Positions 18,719 to 27,711 of a stretch of 64,000 bases of DNA are shown here, piece after piece. The DNA is taken from positions 4,196,410 through 4,260,409 of the forward strand of contig NZ_KK853997.1 of assembly GCF_000696185.1 (NCBI RefSeq), given 5' to 3'. The stretch is from Kitasatospora cheerisanensis KCTC 2395 (GTDB taxonomy: Bacteria > Actinomycetota > Actinomycetes > Streptomycetales > Streptomycetaceae). Under the pieces are notes generated by a model that had not been told where the DNA came from, did not search any database, and worked only from the letters and a program-made list of their open reading frames with translations. Numbering within the stretch: position 1 is the stretch's first letter; each line of letters starts with the position of its first letter. Position numbers and translations under genes: made by a program.

Positions 18719-19897
18719 CTACCGTCGACCGGCGGCGAGTTCGGCGAGGCGATCGCCGATCACCGAGACGCCGGGCCTGGGCTCCCGCGCGTAGTACCAG
18801 GGCTTGCGCCGGCGCAGCAGTTCCTCGCCGTGCTCGGCCCAGCTGAATCCGGGCTGCCGCAGGAGTTTCCGGAAGACCGCGTCGGCCGTCCCTGGATGGG
18901 TGGCGACCAGTCGGCGGATCGGCAGGGGCGTGATCGATTCCTCGCGCAGGTAGGTGCGCAGCAGGTTCTGGTGCTTCCGGCGGCCCGCCAGCTCAGGGGC
19001 GGTGAACAGGTCCCGCAGCATCCCGTAGTCCGCATAGAGGTTGAGCCCCTCGACCTCGTCGTAGATGACGCCGACGGTTTCCGCCTCCGCGAGTTCGGGC
19101 GAGAGTTCGACGGTCGGGAGATCCGGGTGGGGAAGCCGCTCTCCTCGGCCCCGGCCGGGGTGTGCGGCCGCGGTGGACTCCTGCCGCTGCCGGTAGTAGG
19201 CGGTGAGCAGGTCCGCGGCCTCGGCCGGGGGGAGGACGAGTTCGTCGGTGCCGGAGAACTCGACGAAGGCGGCCCGGTCCTCCCGCATCTGCTGCCAGCC
19301 CTGCTCGACCTTCTCGGGGTTGCGGAAGACCAGTTCGGGCCGGCTGACTGCCAGGTGGAGCGCGGCCCGGGCGATTTCGGCGGCGCTGGACCTGGGGTGG
19401 TGCTCCATCGCCCCCGAGATCAGCCACGTCCCCCCGTCCGGCTGGAGGGGCACCAGGCAGACGAGGAGGAACCCTCCCTTGGACACGCCGCGGAACGCGC
19501 CCCGCCCGAGGGTCGAGTACGTGCGGTACTCCAGATCGTCGACCAGGTTCAGCAGGACGACGGCTTCGCCGTCCTTGCGCCGCACCTCGAAGACCCCTTC
19601 GACCGGCTCGCGCCAGCTGAGCAGCATCTCCCGTTCGGCCCCGGTCAGGTCCCGCCGCCCGGCGACGAACCGGTCCACCACCGTCGAACCGTCCGGCAGG
19701 CGGTACCGCAGGAGGAAGTGGTCGATGATCCGGATCGCCTCGGCTTCGTCCAACCACCGCTCGGGGCCGGCCGCCTCCAGCAGCAGCGGCGTCAACCACC
19801 GGTCGAAGCGCGCGCTCTGCCCGAAGGCGACCAACTCACCCTTCAACTCGGCACTGCGATCGATCAGGTTGGCAAACAAGCGTGCGTCAGCGTCCAC
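18719..19897 (-). CDS. Conserved hypothetical protein
   Basis: A 392-residue soluble protein without signal peptide or membrane helix, starting MDADARLFANLIDRSAELKG. I recognise no domain; there are no obvious catalytic motifs. The middle (about residues 100-200, VVLLNLVDDLEYRTYSTLGRG) looks like a beta-rich core and the C-terminal third is helical and basic. It lies between an intact monooxygenase gene and its decayed copy, reading against both, which suggests it arrived with, or caused, the duplication. Confidence 0.7.
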   Translation of the reverse strand: MDADARLFANLIDRSAELKGELVAFGQSARFDRWLTPLLLEAAGPERWLDEAEAIRIIDHFLLRYRLPDGSTVVDRFVAGRRDLTGAEREMLLSWREPVEGVFEVRRKDGEAVVLLNLVDDLEYRTYSTLGRGAFRGVSKGGFLLVCLVPLQPDGGTWLISGAMEHHPRSSAAEIARAALHLAVSRPELVFRNPEKVEQGWQQMREDRAAFVEFSGTDELVLPPAEAADLLTAYYRQRQESTAAAHPGRGRGERLPHPDLPTVELSPELAEAETVGVIYDEVEGLNLYADYGMLRDLFTAPELAGRRKHQNLLRTYLREESITPLPIRRLVATHPGTADAVFRKLLRQPGFSWAEHGEELLRRRKPWYYAREPRPGVSVIGDRLAELAAGRR

Positions 19898-19981
19898 GGC
19901 ACCACGTTAGCGATCGCCCCGACTCCTTCGCTCCGCGTTGCCGGCCCTCACGCCGGCAAGCTCGCGCGTAGGGTCGGCAGC

Positions 19982-20869
19982 ATGCGACTGAGTACGGTGA
20001 TCCTCCCCATCCACCGGTGGAGCGAGGGGCAGAAGATCTGGCGGCGGGCCGAGGAGCTGGGGTTCCACGCGGCCTACACCTACGACCACCTGAGCTGGCG
20101 GAGCTTCCGGGACGAGCCGTGGTTCGGGTCGGTGCCGACGCTGACGGCGGCGGCGTGCGCGACCGAGCGGATCCGGTTGGGGACGCTGGTGAGCTCGCCG
20201 AACTTCCGGCACCCGGTGACGCTGGCGAAGGAACTGATCACGCTGGACGACGTGTCCGGCGGCCGGATCTCGCTGGGCATCGGCGCCGGCGGAACGGGCT
20301 TCGACGCGACCGCCCTCGGACAGCAGGCCTGGTCGCCCAAGGAGCGGGCCGACCGGTTCGGCGAATTCCTGCCGCTGCTGGAGGAGTTGCTGACCAACGG
20401 GACGACCACCCGGGAGGGCGCGTACTACTCGGCGGTGGAGGCGCGGAACATCCCGGGCTGCGTGCAGCGCCCGCGGCTGCCGTTCTACGTCGCGGCGACC
20501 GGGCCGCGCGGCCTGCGGCTGGCGGCCGAGCACGGGCAGGGCTGGGTGACCTACGGCGACCCGAAGGGGCCCGCCGAGGTGCCGGTCGCGCAGGCGCCCG
20601 CGGTGATCGCCCGGCAGGTCGAGAAGCTGACCGCGGCCTGCGAGCAACGCGGCCGGAACGTCGGCGAGTTGGAGAAGCTGCTGCTGCAGGGCTCGACCGC
20701 CGAGCAGCCGCTGCAGTCGGTGGACGCCTTCGTCGACTGGGCCGGGACGTACCGCGAACTCGGCATCACCGAACTGGTGGTCCACTGGCCGGTGCCGGAC
20801 TCGATCTTCGCCAACGACCTCGACGTCTTCGAGCGGATCGCCACCGACGGCCTGCGTCAACTCGGCTGA
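19982..20869 (+). CDS. LLM-class flavin-dependent oxidoreductase
   Basis: A 295-residue bacterial luciferase-like monooxygenase (F420- or FMN-dependent). The TIM-barrel signatures are plain: VILPIHRWSEGQKIWRRAEELGF at the N-terminus, TYDHLSWR, ATERIRLGTLV, DDVSGGRISLGIGAGG and LGITELVVHWPVPD. In streptomycetes such enzymes are usually F420-dependent, but the substrate is unknown. A truncated relative of its first 70 codons lies at 18460-18607. Confidence 0.88.
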   Translation: MRLSTVILPIHRWSEGQKIWRRAEELGFHAAYTYDHLSWRSFRDEPWFGSVPTLTAAACATERIRLGTLVSSPNFRHPVTLAKELITLDDVSGGRISLGIGAGGTGFDATALGQQAWSPKERADRFGEFLPLLEELLTNGTTTREGAYYSAVEARNIPGCVQRPRLPFYVAATGPRGLRLAAEHGQGWVTYGDPKGPAEVPVAQAPAVIARQVEKLTAACEQRGRNVGELEKLLLQGSTAEQPLQSVDAFVDWAGTYRELGITELVVHWPVPDSIFANDLDVFERIATDGLRQLG

Positions 20870-21001
20870 CGCGCCGTCGGACCGGACGGCGGCCCCGGGC
20901 CCGGGACCGGCCAGGGGCCGCCGCAGAAAAGGTCGCCGGGGAGTCCTAGGCTCGTCGCATCCCGGCGCACGCACGGGACGAGAGCCTCAGGAGGGGTAAG
21001 G

Positions 21002-22438
21002 ATGAGCGGGGACAGCGGCGGTCCCGGGCAGCAGCCCGGCGGCCAGTGGGGCTACGGACAGCCCTACGGCCAGGGCCACGGCCCGGGTTACGGGCACACG
21101 GGCTGGGGAGCGGGAGCCCCCGGCGGGTGGGGGCACGGTCCGTGGGGGACCACGCCGCTCGCCCCGAAGCCGGGCGTCGTCCCGCTGCGGCCGCTGTCGT
21201 TCGGCGAGATGTTCAGCGCCGTGTTCGACACCGTCCGCCGGTACTTCAAGGCGCTGTTCCTGCCGCTGCTGGCCGTCACCGGCATCGGCGCGGTGCCGGT
21301 GGTGGTGCTCGCGGTGCTCTTCACGGGCAACCTGCGCGACGCCCTCGACCGGCTGCCGGACGACGGTTCGGCGACCGGCCGGCAGGTGTGGGACGTGTTC
21401 GGCCCGATGCTGGTGCTGGGCCTGGTGTTCCTGCTGGTGCTGCTCGCCCAGTACGCGGTCGCCGGCCCGGTCTCCACGATCGTGCTGCGCGCGGCCGCCC
21501 TCGGACGCCCGATGACGGCCCGTCAGGCCTGGCGCGAGGCCATGCCCCGGGTGTGGCCCGCACTGCTGTCGCAGGCGCTGGTCATTGTGCCGGTGATGCT
21601 GCTGGCCGTCCTCGCGATCGTGGGTCCGATCGCCTGGGCGGTGGCCGCCGACAACCCGCTGATCGGGCTGTTCGCCTTGGTGATGGTCCCGGCCGCGGTG
21701 GTGGCCGCCGTCTTCGTCAACATCCGCCTGGTCCTGCAGGTGCCGGTGCTGGTGCTGGAGGAGACCACCGCGGTCGGCGCGATCCGCCGGGCCTGGCGGC
21801 TCAACGAGGGCAACTGGTGGCGCAGCCTGCTGCTGTCCTTCGTGGTGTGGCTGATCGGCCGCCTCGCGTCCAACATCGTCAGCTACCCGTTCGGCATCGT
21901 CCTCTCCGCGGTGATGCCGAACACCGACCCCTACGTCTACGACTACGACACGCCGCCGACCGCCGCGCTGCCCGGCACCGGTGCGCTGACCACCGTGGTG
22001 GTGATCGGCCTGCTGTTCGTGCTGCTGGTCGTCGCGGCGACCGCCCCGCTGACGCCGCTCGCCAACGGCGTGATGTACATCGACCGCCGGATCCGCAAGG
22101 AGCGCCTGGACGTCGCCCTGGCGGAGGCCGCCGGCATCCGGCTGGGCGACCCCACCGGGTACGCCGCCCCGCCCGCCCAGCCCACGCCGCCGGCCCCGTC
22201 CGCCCAGCCCGCCCCGGCGGCCCAGCCTGCGCCGCCGGCCCAGCCCGCGCCGCCCGCCGAGGCTCCGGCAGCCCCGCCCGCCAAGGCTCCGGCAGCTCCG
22301 GTCGCCCCGCCCGCCGAGGCTCCGAAGGCCCCGCCGGCCGACGCCCCGCCGGTGCTGCCGGCCCAGCCCGGCACGCCTGCTGACGCTCCGTCGGACGCAT
22401 CTGCTCCGTCTACGAAGGATGACTCGGACGCGGGCTGA
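21002..22438 (+). CDS. Multi-pass membrane protein (glycerophosphoryl diester phosphodiesterase membrane-domain type)
   Basis: A 478-residue integral membrane protein: Gly/Tyr/Pro-rich cytoplasmic N-terminus (residues 1-60), about six hydrophobic helices between 80 and 350, and a long Pro/Ala-rich C-terminal tail of repeated PAPPAQPA units. The core (RPLSFGEMFSAVFDTVRRYFKALF, and IRRAWRLNEGNWWRSLLLSFVVW) matches the family annotated as glycerophosphoryl diester phosphodiesterase membrane domain, which lacks the catalytic domain and is of unknown role. ATG 21002 follows AGGAGGGG. Confidence 0.8.
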   Translation: MSGDSGGPGQQPGGQWGYGQPYGQGHGPGYGHTGWGAGAPGGWGHGPWGTTPLAPKPGVVPLRPLSFGEMFSAVFDTVRRYFKALFLPLLAVTGIGAVPVVVLAVLFTGNLRDALDRLPDDGSATGRQVWDVFGPMLVLGLVFLLVLLAQYAVAGPVSTIVLRAAALGRPMTARQAWREAMPRVWPALLSQALVIVPVMLLAVLAIVGPIAWAVAADNPLIGLFALVMVPAAVVAAVFVNIRLVLQVPVLVLEETTAVGAIRRAWRLNEGNWWRSLLLSFVVWLIGRLASNIVSYPFGIVLSAVMPNTDPYVYDYDTPPTAALPGTGALTTVVVIGLLFVLLVVAATAPLTPLANGVMYIDRRIRKERLDVALAEAAGIRLGDPTGYAAPPAQPTPPAPSAQPAPAAQPAPPAQPAPPAEAPAAPPAKAPAAPVAPPAEAPKAPPADAPPVLPAQPGTPADAPSDASAPSTKDDSDAG

Positions 22439-22515
22439 TCCGGGCCGGGTTGCGTTTCGATCACGGACTGCCCGATTGACGCGGGATTACGGCATTCGCC
22501 CGCCCAATCGTGTTG

Positions 22516-22544
22516 TTGACGACTGCACAGGGCTCCCATAATTC
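22516..22544 (+). promoter_or_regulatory. Consensus-like promoter of the four-paralog operon
   Basis: TTGACG and TAATTC are separated by 17 bases, close to the sigma-HrdB consensus and about 90 bases upstream of the first gene of the operon at 22637. Confidence 0.7.
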
Positions 22545-22636
22545 GTGCACCGCATGTGAAGCCGGTGTCCGAGTCGGCCCGGGGGACGGCTCGCCGCTGC
22601 CGTGCGGTCATCCATGTGCACTCTGGGGGGAGACCC

Positions 22637-23532
22637 TTGTCCGTTTCCGAACCGACCCCTGGTCAGGTGCCGGCCGCCACGCCTGCCGAGCAGCCGCCGG
22701 TCACCGAGTCCAACCCGTTCGCCCCGACCGCGCCCGACCCGGAGAACGCCGGGGCCGTGCCGTCCGACGCCCCGCAGCCCGCTGCCGCGGGGCGCGGACT
22801 GCCCCGGGCGGCGGGCGTGGCGCTGACGGTGGCCGCGCTGCTCGCCGTGACCGCGACCAGCGCGGCCGTCACCGTCGTGGTCGGCCGGCCCGACCCGGCC
22901 AAGCGGGTGGCCGCCGCCCCGGCGGCCACCGCGAGCGCCTCGGCCAGTGCGAGCGCCAGCGCCTCGCCCAGCCCGACGCCGACCCCACCCCCGCCGCGAC
23001 CGTGGCGCCGCGCCCGGCCAGCACCCTGCAGGGCAGCGTCTCCGGCGGCAAGCACAGCGGCGACCTGCGCTACTTCCTGCTGCCGGTGCCGGACAACGCC
23101 GACCCGTACGGCTCGCCGGACGGCGCGATGCTGACCACGGAGGACCTCCAGGCGCAGTACAGCGACAGCGTCGACATCAAGGAGGTGCTGGACTCCTGGG
23201 GCTTCAAGGACGCCGCCGGCCGCACCTACCGCCTCCGTGACGGCAAGACCGAGATCCGCTCCGAACTCAAGCGCTTCGGCCGCACCGACCGCGCGCAGGG
23301 CTTCGCCGACCACTCGGGCTACGGCGACAACTCCTTCGACATCGACGGCGTGTCCAACGCCAAGGGCTACATCTTCAAGCCCAAGGAGCAGGCGTACACC
23401 GGCGCCCTGATCGGCATCGGCGTGGTCGGCGACGTGGTCTACGAGATCACCGTCGAGGTGCAGGGCGACCCCGACAAGGCGCTGCTCTTCGACGCCATGA
23501 AGCGCGAGCGCGACCGCCTCACCAACGGCTGA
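22637..23532 (+). CDS. Single-pass extracytoplasmic protein, paralog 1 of 4 (apparent frameshift)
   Basis: Type II membrane protein: acidic Pro-rich cytoplasmic head, one membrane helix (AAGVALTVAALLAVTATSAAV), a Ser/Ala/Pro linker, then an outside domain that opens with the shared motif GDLRYFLLPVP and continues with LTTEDLQAQY and a mixed alpha/beta core. TTG 22637 follows GGGGGGAGA. The frame breaks in the run near 22985-22995 (linker TPTPPPP); one added C joins SPSPTPTPTPAATVAPRP into a 298-residue protein. First gene of an operon with 23567, 24526 and 25389. Confidence 0.75.
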
Positions 23533-23566
23533 CGGCCGTCCCGAACTCTTCTTCCAGGAGCACCAG

Positions 23567-24529
23567 TTGAGCACCGAGTCCACGGGCGCCGCGGAGCCCG
23601 GGGCGGCCGCCGCCGTGCCGTCCGAACCCCCGGCGGCAACCCCGCCCGCCGAGACCGCCACCGAGAACCCCACCGAGAACGCCGCCGAGACCGAAGTGGC
23701 GCCGCCCGCCGCGGCTGACGCCCCGTCCGACGGCCCGTCCGAAGTGCCGCAGGACGGGCCGGCCGAGCAGGACGAGCCGAACGAGCAGGGCGAGCCGGCC
23801 GAGCCGGTCGCTGAGGGTGTCGAACCCGCCCGCAGGAAGCGGAAGTTCGGAGTCGGCGCGCTGTTCCTGACCGCCGTGGTGGCCGGGCCGCTGATCGGCG
23901 TCGGCGTCGGCTACGGCATCCAGGCGGCCCGCCCGGCGACGCCGCTGCCGGCGCTGGAGGCGCCGAAGCTCAGCTACCCGGCCGAGCGGGTCGACGCCAA
24001 GGCGCTGGCCGCGGCCGGCCCGCAGCCGCTGAACATCGACGGCGACCTGCGCGACCTGCTGATCAAGCGTCCGGACGGCAGCCAGGACGAGACCGACGGC
24101 GACGGCGACGGCTGGCTGACCGTCGCGGACCTGGCGGAGTACCGCGGCGACAGCGCCCGAGAGTTCACGGACCTGCTGGCCGACGGCCTCCGCCGGACGG
24201 CGTCGGTCAGCTGGTCCTCCGGTGACGTCAAGTACCGGGTGAAGCTGATGCAGTACACGCCCGAGGCGGTGAACAAGGTGATGCTCGGCATGATGCCCCG
24301 CAGCACCACGGACATGGACCTGTCGCAGATCGCGGGCAATGACGACAGCCTGATCATGACCTCCAAGGTGGAGTACACCTACGCCCGCAGCACCGAGAAG
24401 TACTACTACGGCGAGGCACTGGCCCGGAAGGGCACCGTGCTGATGGACATTCAGGTCTACGGCAAGAACCCGGTGGACCGGGTCCAGCTGGCGGACGTCG
24501 CCAAGCGACAGTGGGAGCGAATCGCGTGA
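23567..24529 (+). CDS. Single-pass extracytoplasmic protein, paralog 2 of 4
   Basis: A 320-residue protein with a long Glu/Pro-rich cytoplasmic head (about 85 residues), one membrane helix (FLTAVVAGPLIGVGVGYGI), then an outside domain beginning GDLRDLLIKRPDG and including LTVADLAEYRG, aligned in position with LTTEDLQAQY of paralog 1. TTG start with CAGGAGC upstream, 34 bases after the previous stop; the final bases overlap the next start (GTGA). No known family recognised. Confidence 0.75.
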   Translation: MSTESTGAAEPGAAAAVPSEPPAATPPAETATENPTENAAETEVAPPAAADAPSDGPSEVPQDGPAEQDEPNEQGEPAEPVAEGVEPARRKRKFGVGALFLTAVVAGPLIGVGVGYGIQAARPATPLPALEAPKLSYPAERVDAKALAAAGPQPLNIDGDLRDLLIKRPDGSQDETDGDGDGWLTVADLAEYRGDSAREFTDLLADGLRRTASVSWSSGDVKYRVKLMQYTPEAVNKVMLGMMPRSTTDMDLSQIAGNDDSLIMTSKVEYTYARSTEKYYYGEALARKGTVLMDIQVYGKNPVDRVQLADVAKRQWERIA

Positions 24530-25392
24530 CCGACATCGAATCCCCCGAGCCGGTCGCCGAGCCCACCGTGCCGTCGCCGACCAAGCCGGCGGTCGAGCCG
24601 GATGCCGAACCCGCCCCCGCCGCACCGGAGTTGGCCGAGCAGGAGGCCCCTGCTCCGGCGAAGCCCCGGCGTACCGCGCTGAAGGCGGTCGCCGCGGTGG
24701 TCGCGGCGGCGCTGGTCGGCGTCGGCATCGGCGAAGCGATCATCAAGGTCCACTACAGCGACGAACCGGCGCCCGCGGCCGCGGCGCCCGCCGCCCCCTC
24801 GGCGAGCCCGACCCAGGCGTGGGGCGCGAAGTCCAACGGCAACCACTTCGGGAGCCTGCGCGACCTGATGCTGCCGGTGCCGTCCGGCTGGCGGCTGGGC
24901 CCGGACTACAAGTCGATCGGCAACGACCACGAGATCCGTGACACCGACCTGGACAAGGTGCTGAAGGAGACCCTCGCGGACGTTCCGGAGAAGTACCGGA
25001 AGGACGCCGAGAACGCCCTGTCCTCGCTGCACATCCAGGGCATCGGGGCGCGCACCCTGGCCTCCACGGACAACTCGACGATGGTGACGCTGGTGCTGAG
25101 CCAGTACAACCAGCAGGCGGTGGCCGCGGAGAACAACTCGTACGGCAAGTGGTACACGGACAACGAGCTGTACCGGGTGGGCCCGGGCGTCGCCGGCCAC
25201 GCGGAGGCGCACTGCGCGCTGCCGATGCTGAAGGCGGGCGACCAGCTCGACTACCTGCAGTGCTACGCCGGCGTCGGCGACCTGCTGGTGCAGCTGGAGG
25301 TCGCCGGGACCGCGCCCCTCGACCAGAACAAGGTCATCGACCTGTTCCGTCAGCAACTCGACCGACTGGCCATCCCGGGAGCCACCGCATGA
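24526..25392 (+). CDS. Single-pass extracytoplasmic protein, paralog 3 of 4
   Basis: A 288-residue protein: acidic head, membrane helix (AVAAVVAAALVGVGIGEAII), short Ala/Pro linker, then a domain opening with GSLRDLMLPVPSGW. It contains two Cys (HCALPML and LQCYAGV) that could form a disulphide outside the cell. GTG 24526 overlaps the preceding stop and its own stop overlaps the next ATG, so translation of paralogs 2-4 is coupled. Confidence 0.75.
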   Translation: MTDIESPEPVAEPTVPSPTKPAVEPDAEPAPAAPELAEQEAPAPAKPRRTALKAVAAVVAAALVGVGIGEAIIKVHYSDEPAPAAAAPAAPSASPTQAWGAKSNGNHFGSLRDLMLPVPSGWRLGPDYKSIGNDHEIRDTDLDKVLKETLADVPEKYRKDAENALSSLHIQGIGARTLASTDNSTMVTLVLSQYNQQAVAAENNSYGKWYTDNELYRVGPGVAGHAEAHCALPMLKAGDQLDYLQCYAGVGDLLVQLEVAGTAPLDQNKVIDLFRQQLDRLAIPGATA

Positions 25393-26435
25393 GCACCGAC
25401 ACCACCCCGAGCACCGGGCCGTCCGAGCCGTCCGAACCGTCCAAGCCCGAGCCGACCGTGCAGGCCGAGCCGGCCGTGCAGGCCGAGCCGGCCGTGCAGG
25501 CCGAGCCGGCCGTGCAGGCCGAGTGGGCGGCCCCGTCGGGCGCGGAGAGCACCGCCCCGGACGCCGACGCGGCGGAGGCCAACCCCTTCGCCGGGCCGTT
25601 CCCCGAGCGTCCGAAGGCCGACCGGAAGCGGAGGTGGCAGGTCGGCGGCGCGCTGCTGCTGACCGTGGCGCTCGGCTCCGGGAGCGCCGTCCTGATGACG
25701 CTGCCGGACCGCACCGACCTGCCCGGTCTGGCCACGCCGAACGACGGCCGGTACGTGTTCCCGGAGTTGGCGCTGCCGCCGCTGCCGGTGGGCGCCTCGG
25801 CCCCGTCCGACTACAAGCTCAAGACGCACGCCGCGGACCTGCGGGGGCTGCTGCTGCCGCTGCCCAAGGGCGCGGTCGGCACCGGCCCGTCCGCGGCGCC
25901 GAGCCCGAGCGCCTCGGCGTCCGCGTCCGCGAGCGCCGCACCGAGCGCGTCCGCCAGTGCCTCCGCCTCGGCGGGCGCGGCCGCGCTGCCGCCGGTGGCC
26001 GGCCGCTGGGTGCCGTGCGACCGGGACATGATGCTGGCCAAGGAGGACAAGTACGCGCAGCGGCTGACCAGCGACGCCTGCCGCGGCGCGGCCGCCCAGG
26101 GCTGGAGCGCCAAGGACGGCACCCGCACCGAGCTGCGGCTGATCCGGTTCGGTTCGCAGGACGAGGCGAACGACTTCTTCAACGGCGCCAACCTGATGGG
26201 CGCGACCAAGGACATCGAGTCCTCGCACCTGGACGTCGACGGCTCCTACAAGGTGGCGCTGGGCCAGTCGAACGTCCGGCTCTCGGACGCGAAGGCGGGG
26301 GACCTGCCGACCGGCCGGATCGGCTGGGTGGCGTGCGGCGACACGGTCGCGCTGATCCAGATGACCAATCCGCAGGGCGTCCCGGAGCAGGCGTTCCGGC
26401 AGGTGCTGCTGCTGCAGAGCAGCCTGATGGCCTGA
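25389..26435 (+). CDS. Single-pass extracytoplasmic protein, paralog 4 of 4
   Basis: A 348-residue protein: cytoplasmic head with a six-residue repeat EPAVQA, membrane helix (VGGALLLTVALGSGSAVLMTL), then ADLRGLLLPLPKGA, a long Ser/Ala linker and a domain with three Cys (WVPCDRD, SDACRGAA, WVACGDT). The unit DLRxLLLPxPxG ties it to the other three proteins. ATG 25389 overlaps the previous stop. Last gene of the operon; no terminator hairpin is obvious before 26671. Confidence 0.75.
   Translation: MSTDTTPSTGPSEPSEPSKPEPTVQAEPAVQAEPAVQAEPAVQAEWAAPSGAESTAPDADAAEANPFAGPFPERPKADRKRRWQVGGALLLTVALGSGSAVLMTLPDRTDLPGLATPNDGRYVFPELALPPLPVGASAPSDYKLKTHAADLRGLLLPLPKGAVGTGPSAAPSPSASASASASAAPSASASASASAGAAALPPVAGRWVPCDRDMMLAKEDKYAQRLTSDACRGAAAQGWSAKDGTRTELRLIRFGSQDEANDFFNGANLMGATKDIESSHLDVDGSYKVALGQSNVRLSDAKAGDLPTGRIGWVACGDTVALIQMTNPQGVPEQAFRQVLLLQSSLMA
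25449..25520 (+). repeat. In-frame 18-base tandem repeat, four units
   Basis: Four copies of GAGCCGGCCGTGCAGGCC (first unit with one change) encode EPAVQA repeated in the cytoplasmic head of paralog 4. A likely variable-number repeat. Confidence 0.9.
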
Positions 26436-26670
26436 CCTGCGGCGACCCGCCGCGACCCGCCGCGACCCGGTACGCGCCGCAAGAACGTCGGCACGTGCCG
26501 GAGGAGCGCCGGAAGGCCGCCCGGAACGGCGGCTGACGCGGCGTCAGTGGTGAAGCGGCTCCCGCCCGCCCCCCGAACCCCTAGGGGGCGGGCGCGGAGT
26601 GTCATCCCGTGGGCGGATGAAGGCTCGGCCGCCCAGCGCATGTTCCCGGGGTGTGACGAGGACTACGTTG

Positions 26671-27711
26671 ATGACCGTGTCCACAGTCATCAAGACGGAC
26701 GGCCTCACCAAGAGGTTCCCCCGGGTCACCGCGCTCGACCGGCTCACCGTGGAGGTGCAGCCCGGCGTGGTCGGACTGGTCGGAGCGAACGGCGCGGGCA
26801 AGTCCACACTCATCAAGATCCTCCTCGGGCTGTCCCCGGCCACCGAAGGCACCGGCCAGGTGCTCGGCCTGGACATCGCCACCCAGGGTGCGGAGATCCG
26901 CGAGCGCGTCGGCTACATGCCCGAGCACGACTGCCTGCCGCCGGACGTCTCCGCCACCGAGTTCGTGGTCCACATGGCCCGGATGTCCGGCCTGCCGGCC
27001 TCCGCGGCCCGCGAGCGCACCGCCGACACGCTCCGCCACGTCGGCCTGTACGAGGAGCGCTACCGCCCGATGGGCGGCTACTCGACCGGCATGAAGCAGC
27101 GCGTGAAACTGGCCCAGGCGCTCGTCCACGACCCGCAGTTGGTGCTGCTGGACGAGCCGACCAACGGCCTCGACCCGGTCGGCCGGGACGAGATGCTGGG
27201 CCTGATCCGGCGCGTCCACACCGACTTCGGCATCTCGGTGCTGGTCACCACCCACCTGCTGGGCGAGCTGGAGCGCACCTGCGACCACCTGGTGGTGATC
27301 GACGGCGGCAAGCTGCTGCGGTCCTCCTCCACCGCCTCGTTCACCGAGGCCACCCAGCTGCTCGCGGTCGAGGTCACCGACCACCCGACCGACCGCGACT
27401 TCGACGCCGAGGCGGTGCTGCGCGAGCGCCTGACCGCCGCCGGGCTGACGGTGCGCCCCGACGGCAGCCGCATCCTGCTGGTGGAACTCGCCGGCGACGG
27501 GACGTACGACACCGTCCGCGACACCGTGGACGACCTCGGCCTCGGCCTGATCCGGCTGGAGCAGCGCCGCCACCGGGTCGCCGAGATCTTCAGCGCCGAC
27601 CCCGGCGTGCCCGCGGAGCACCAGCCGCAGCAGGCGCAGGAGTCGCACGAGTCGCACGAGTCGCACGACGAGCAGGCCGCGGCCGTGCCGGCAGGAGGCG
27701 AGCAGGCATGA
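26671..27711 (+). CDS. ABC transporter ATP-binding protein
   Basis: A 346-residue ABC ATPase: Walker A GANGAGKSTL, Q-loop region YMPEHDCLP, signature YSTGMKQRVKLAQAL, Walker B LVLLDEPTNGLDP and switch His in TTHLLGELE. After residue 220 comes a C-terminal extension ending in a charged tail with SHESHESHD. It is of the CcmA/NatA-like drug or export class. ATG 26671 was chosen because the upstream codons lack a ribosome site. Its stop overlaps the start of the permease gene, with which it forms one transporter; a second pair follows directly. Substrate unknown. Confidence 0.9.
   Translation: MTVSTVIKTDGLTKRFPRVTALDRLTVEVQPGVVGLVGANGAGKSTLIKILLGLSPATEGTGQVLGLDIATQGAEIRERVGYMPEHDCLPPDVSATEFVVHMARMSGLPASAARERTADTLRHVGLYEERYRPMGGYSTGMKQRVKLAQALVHDPQLVLLDEPTNGLDPVGRDEMLGLIRRVHTDFGISVLVTTHLLGELERTCDHLVVIDGGKLLRSSSTASFTEATQLLAVEVTDHPTDRDFDAEAVLRERLTAAGLTVRPDGSRILLVELAGDGTYDTVRDTVDDLGLGLIRLEQRRHRVAEIFSADPGVPAEHQPQQAQESHESHESHDEQAAAVPAGGEQA
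27640..27666 (+). repeat. Short in-frame repeat (GAGTCGCAC x3)
   Basis: Three perfect 9-base units encode ESH ESH ESH near the C-terminus of the ABC ATPase; a small slippage-prone tract. Confidence 0.8.
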
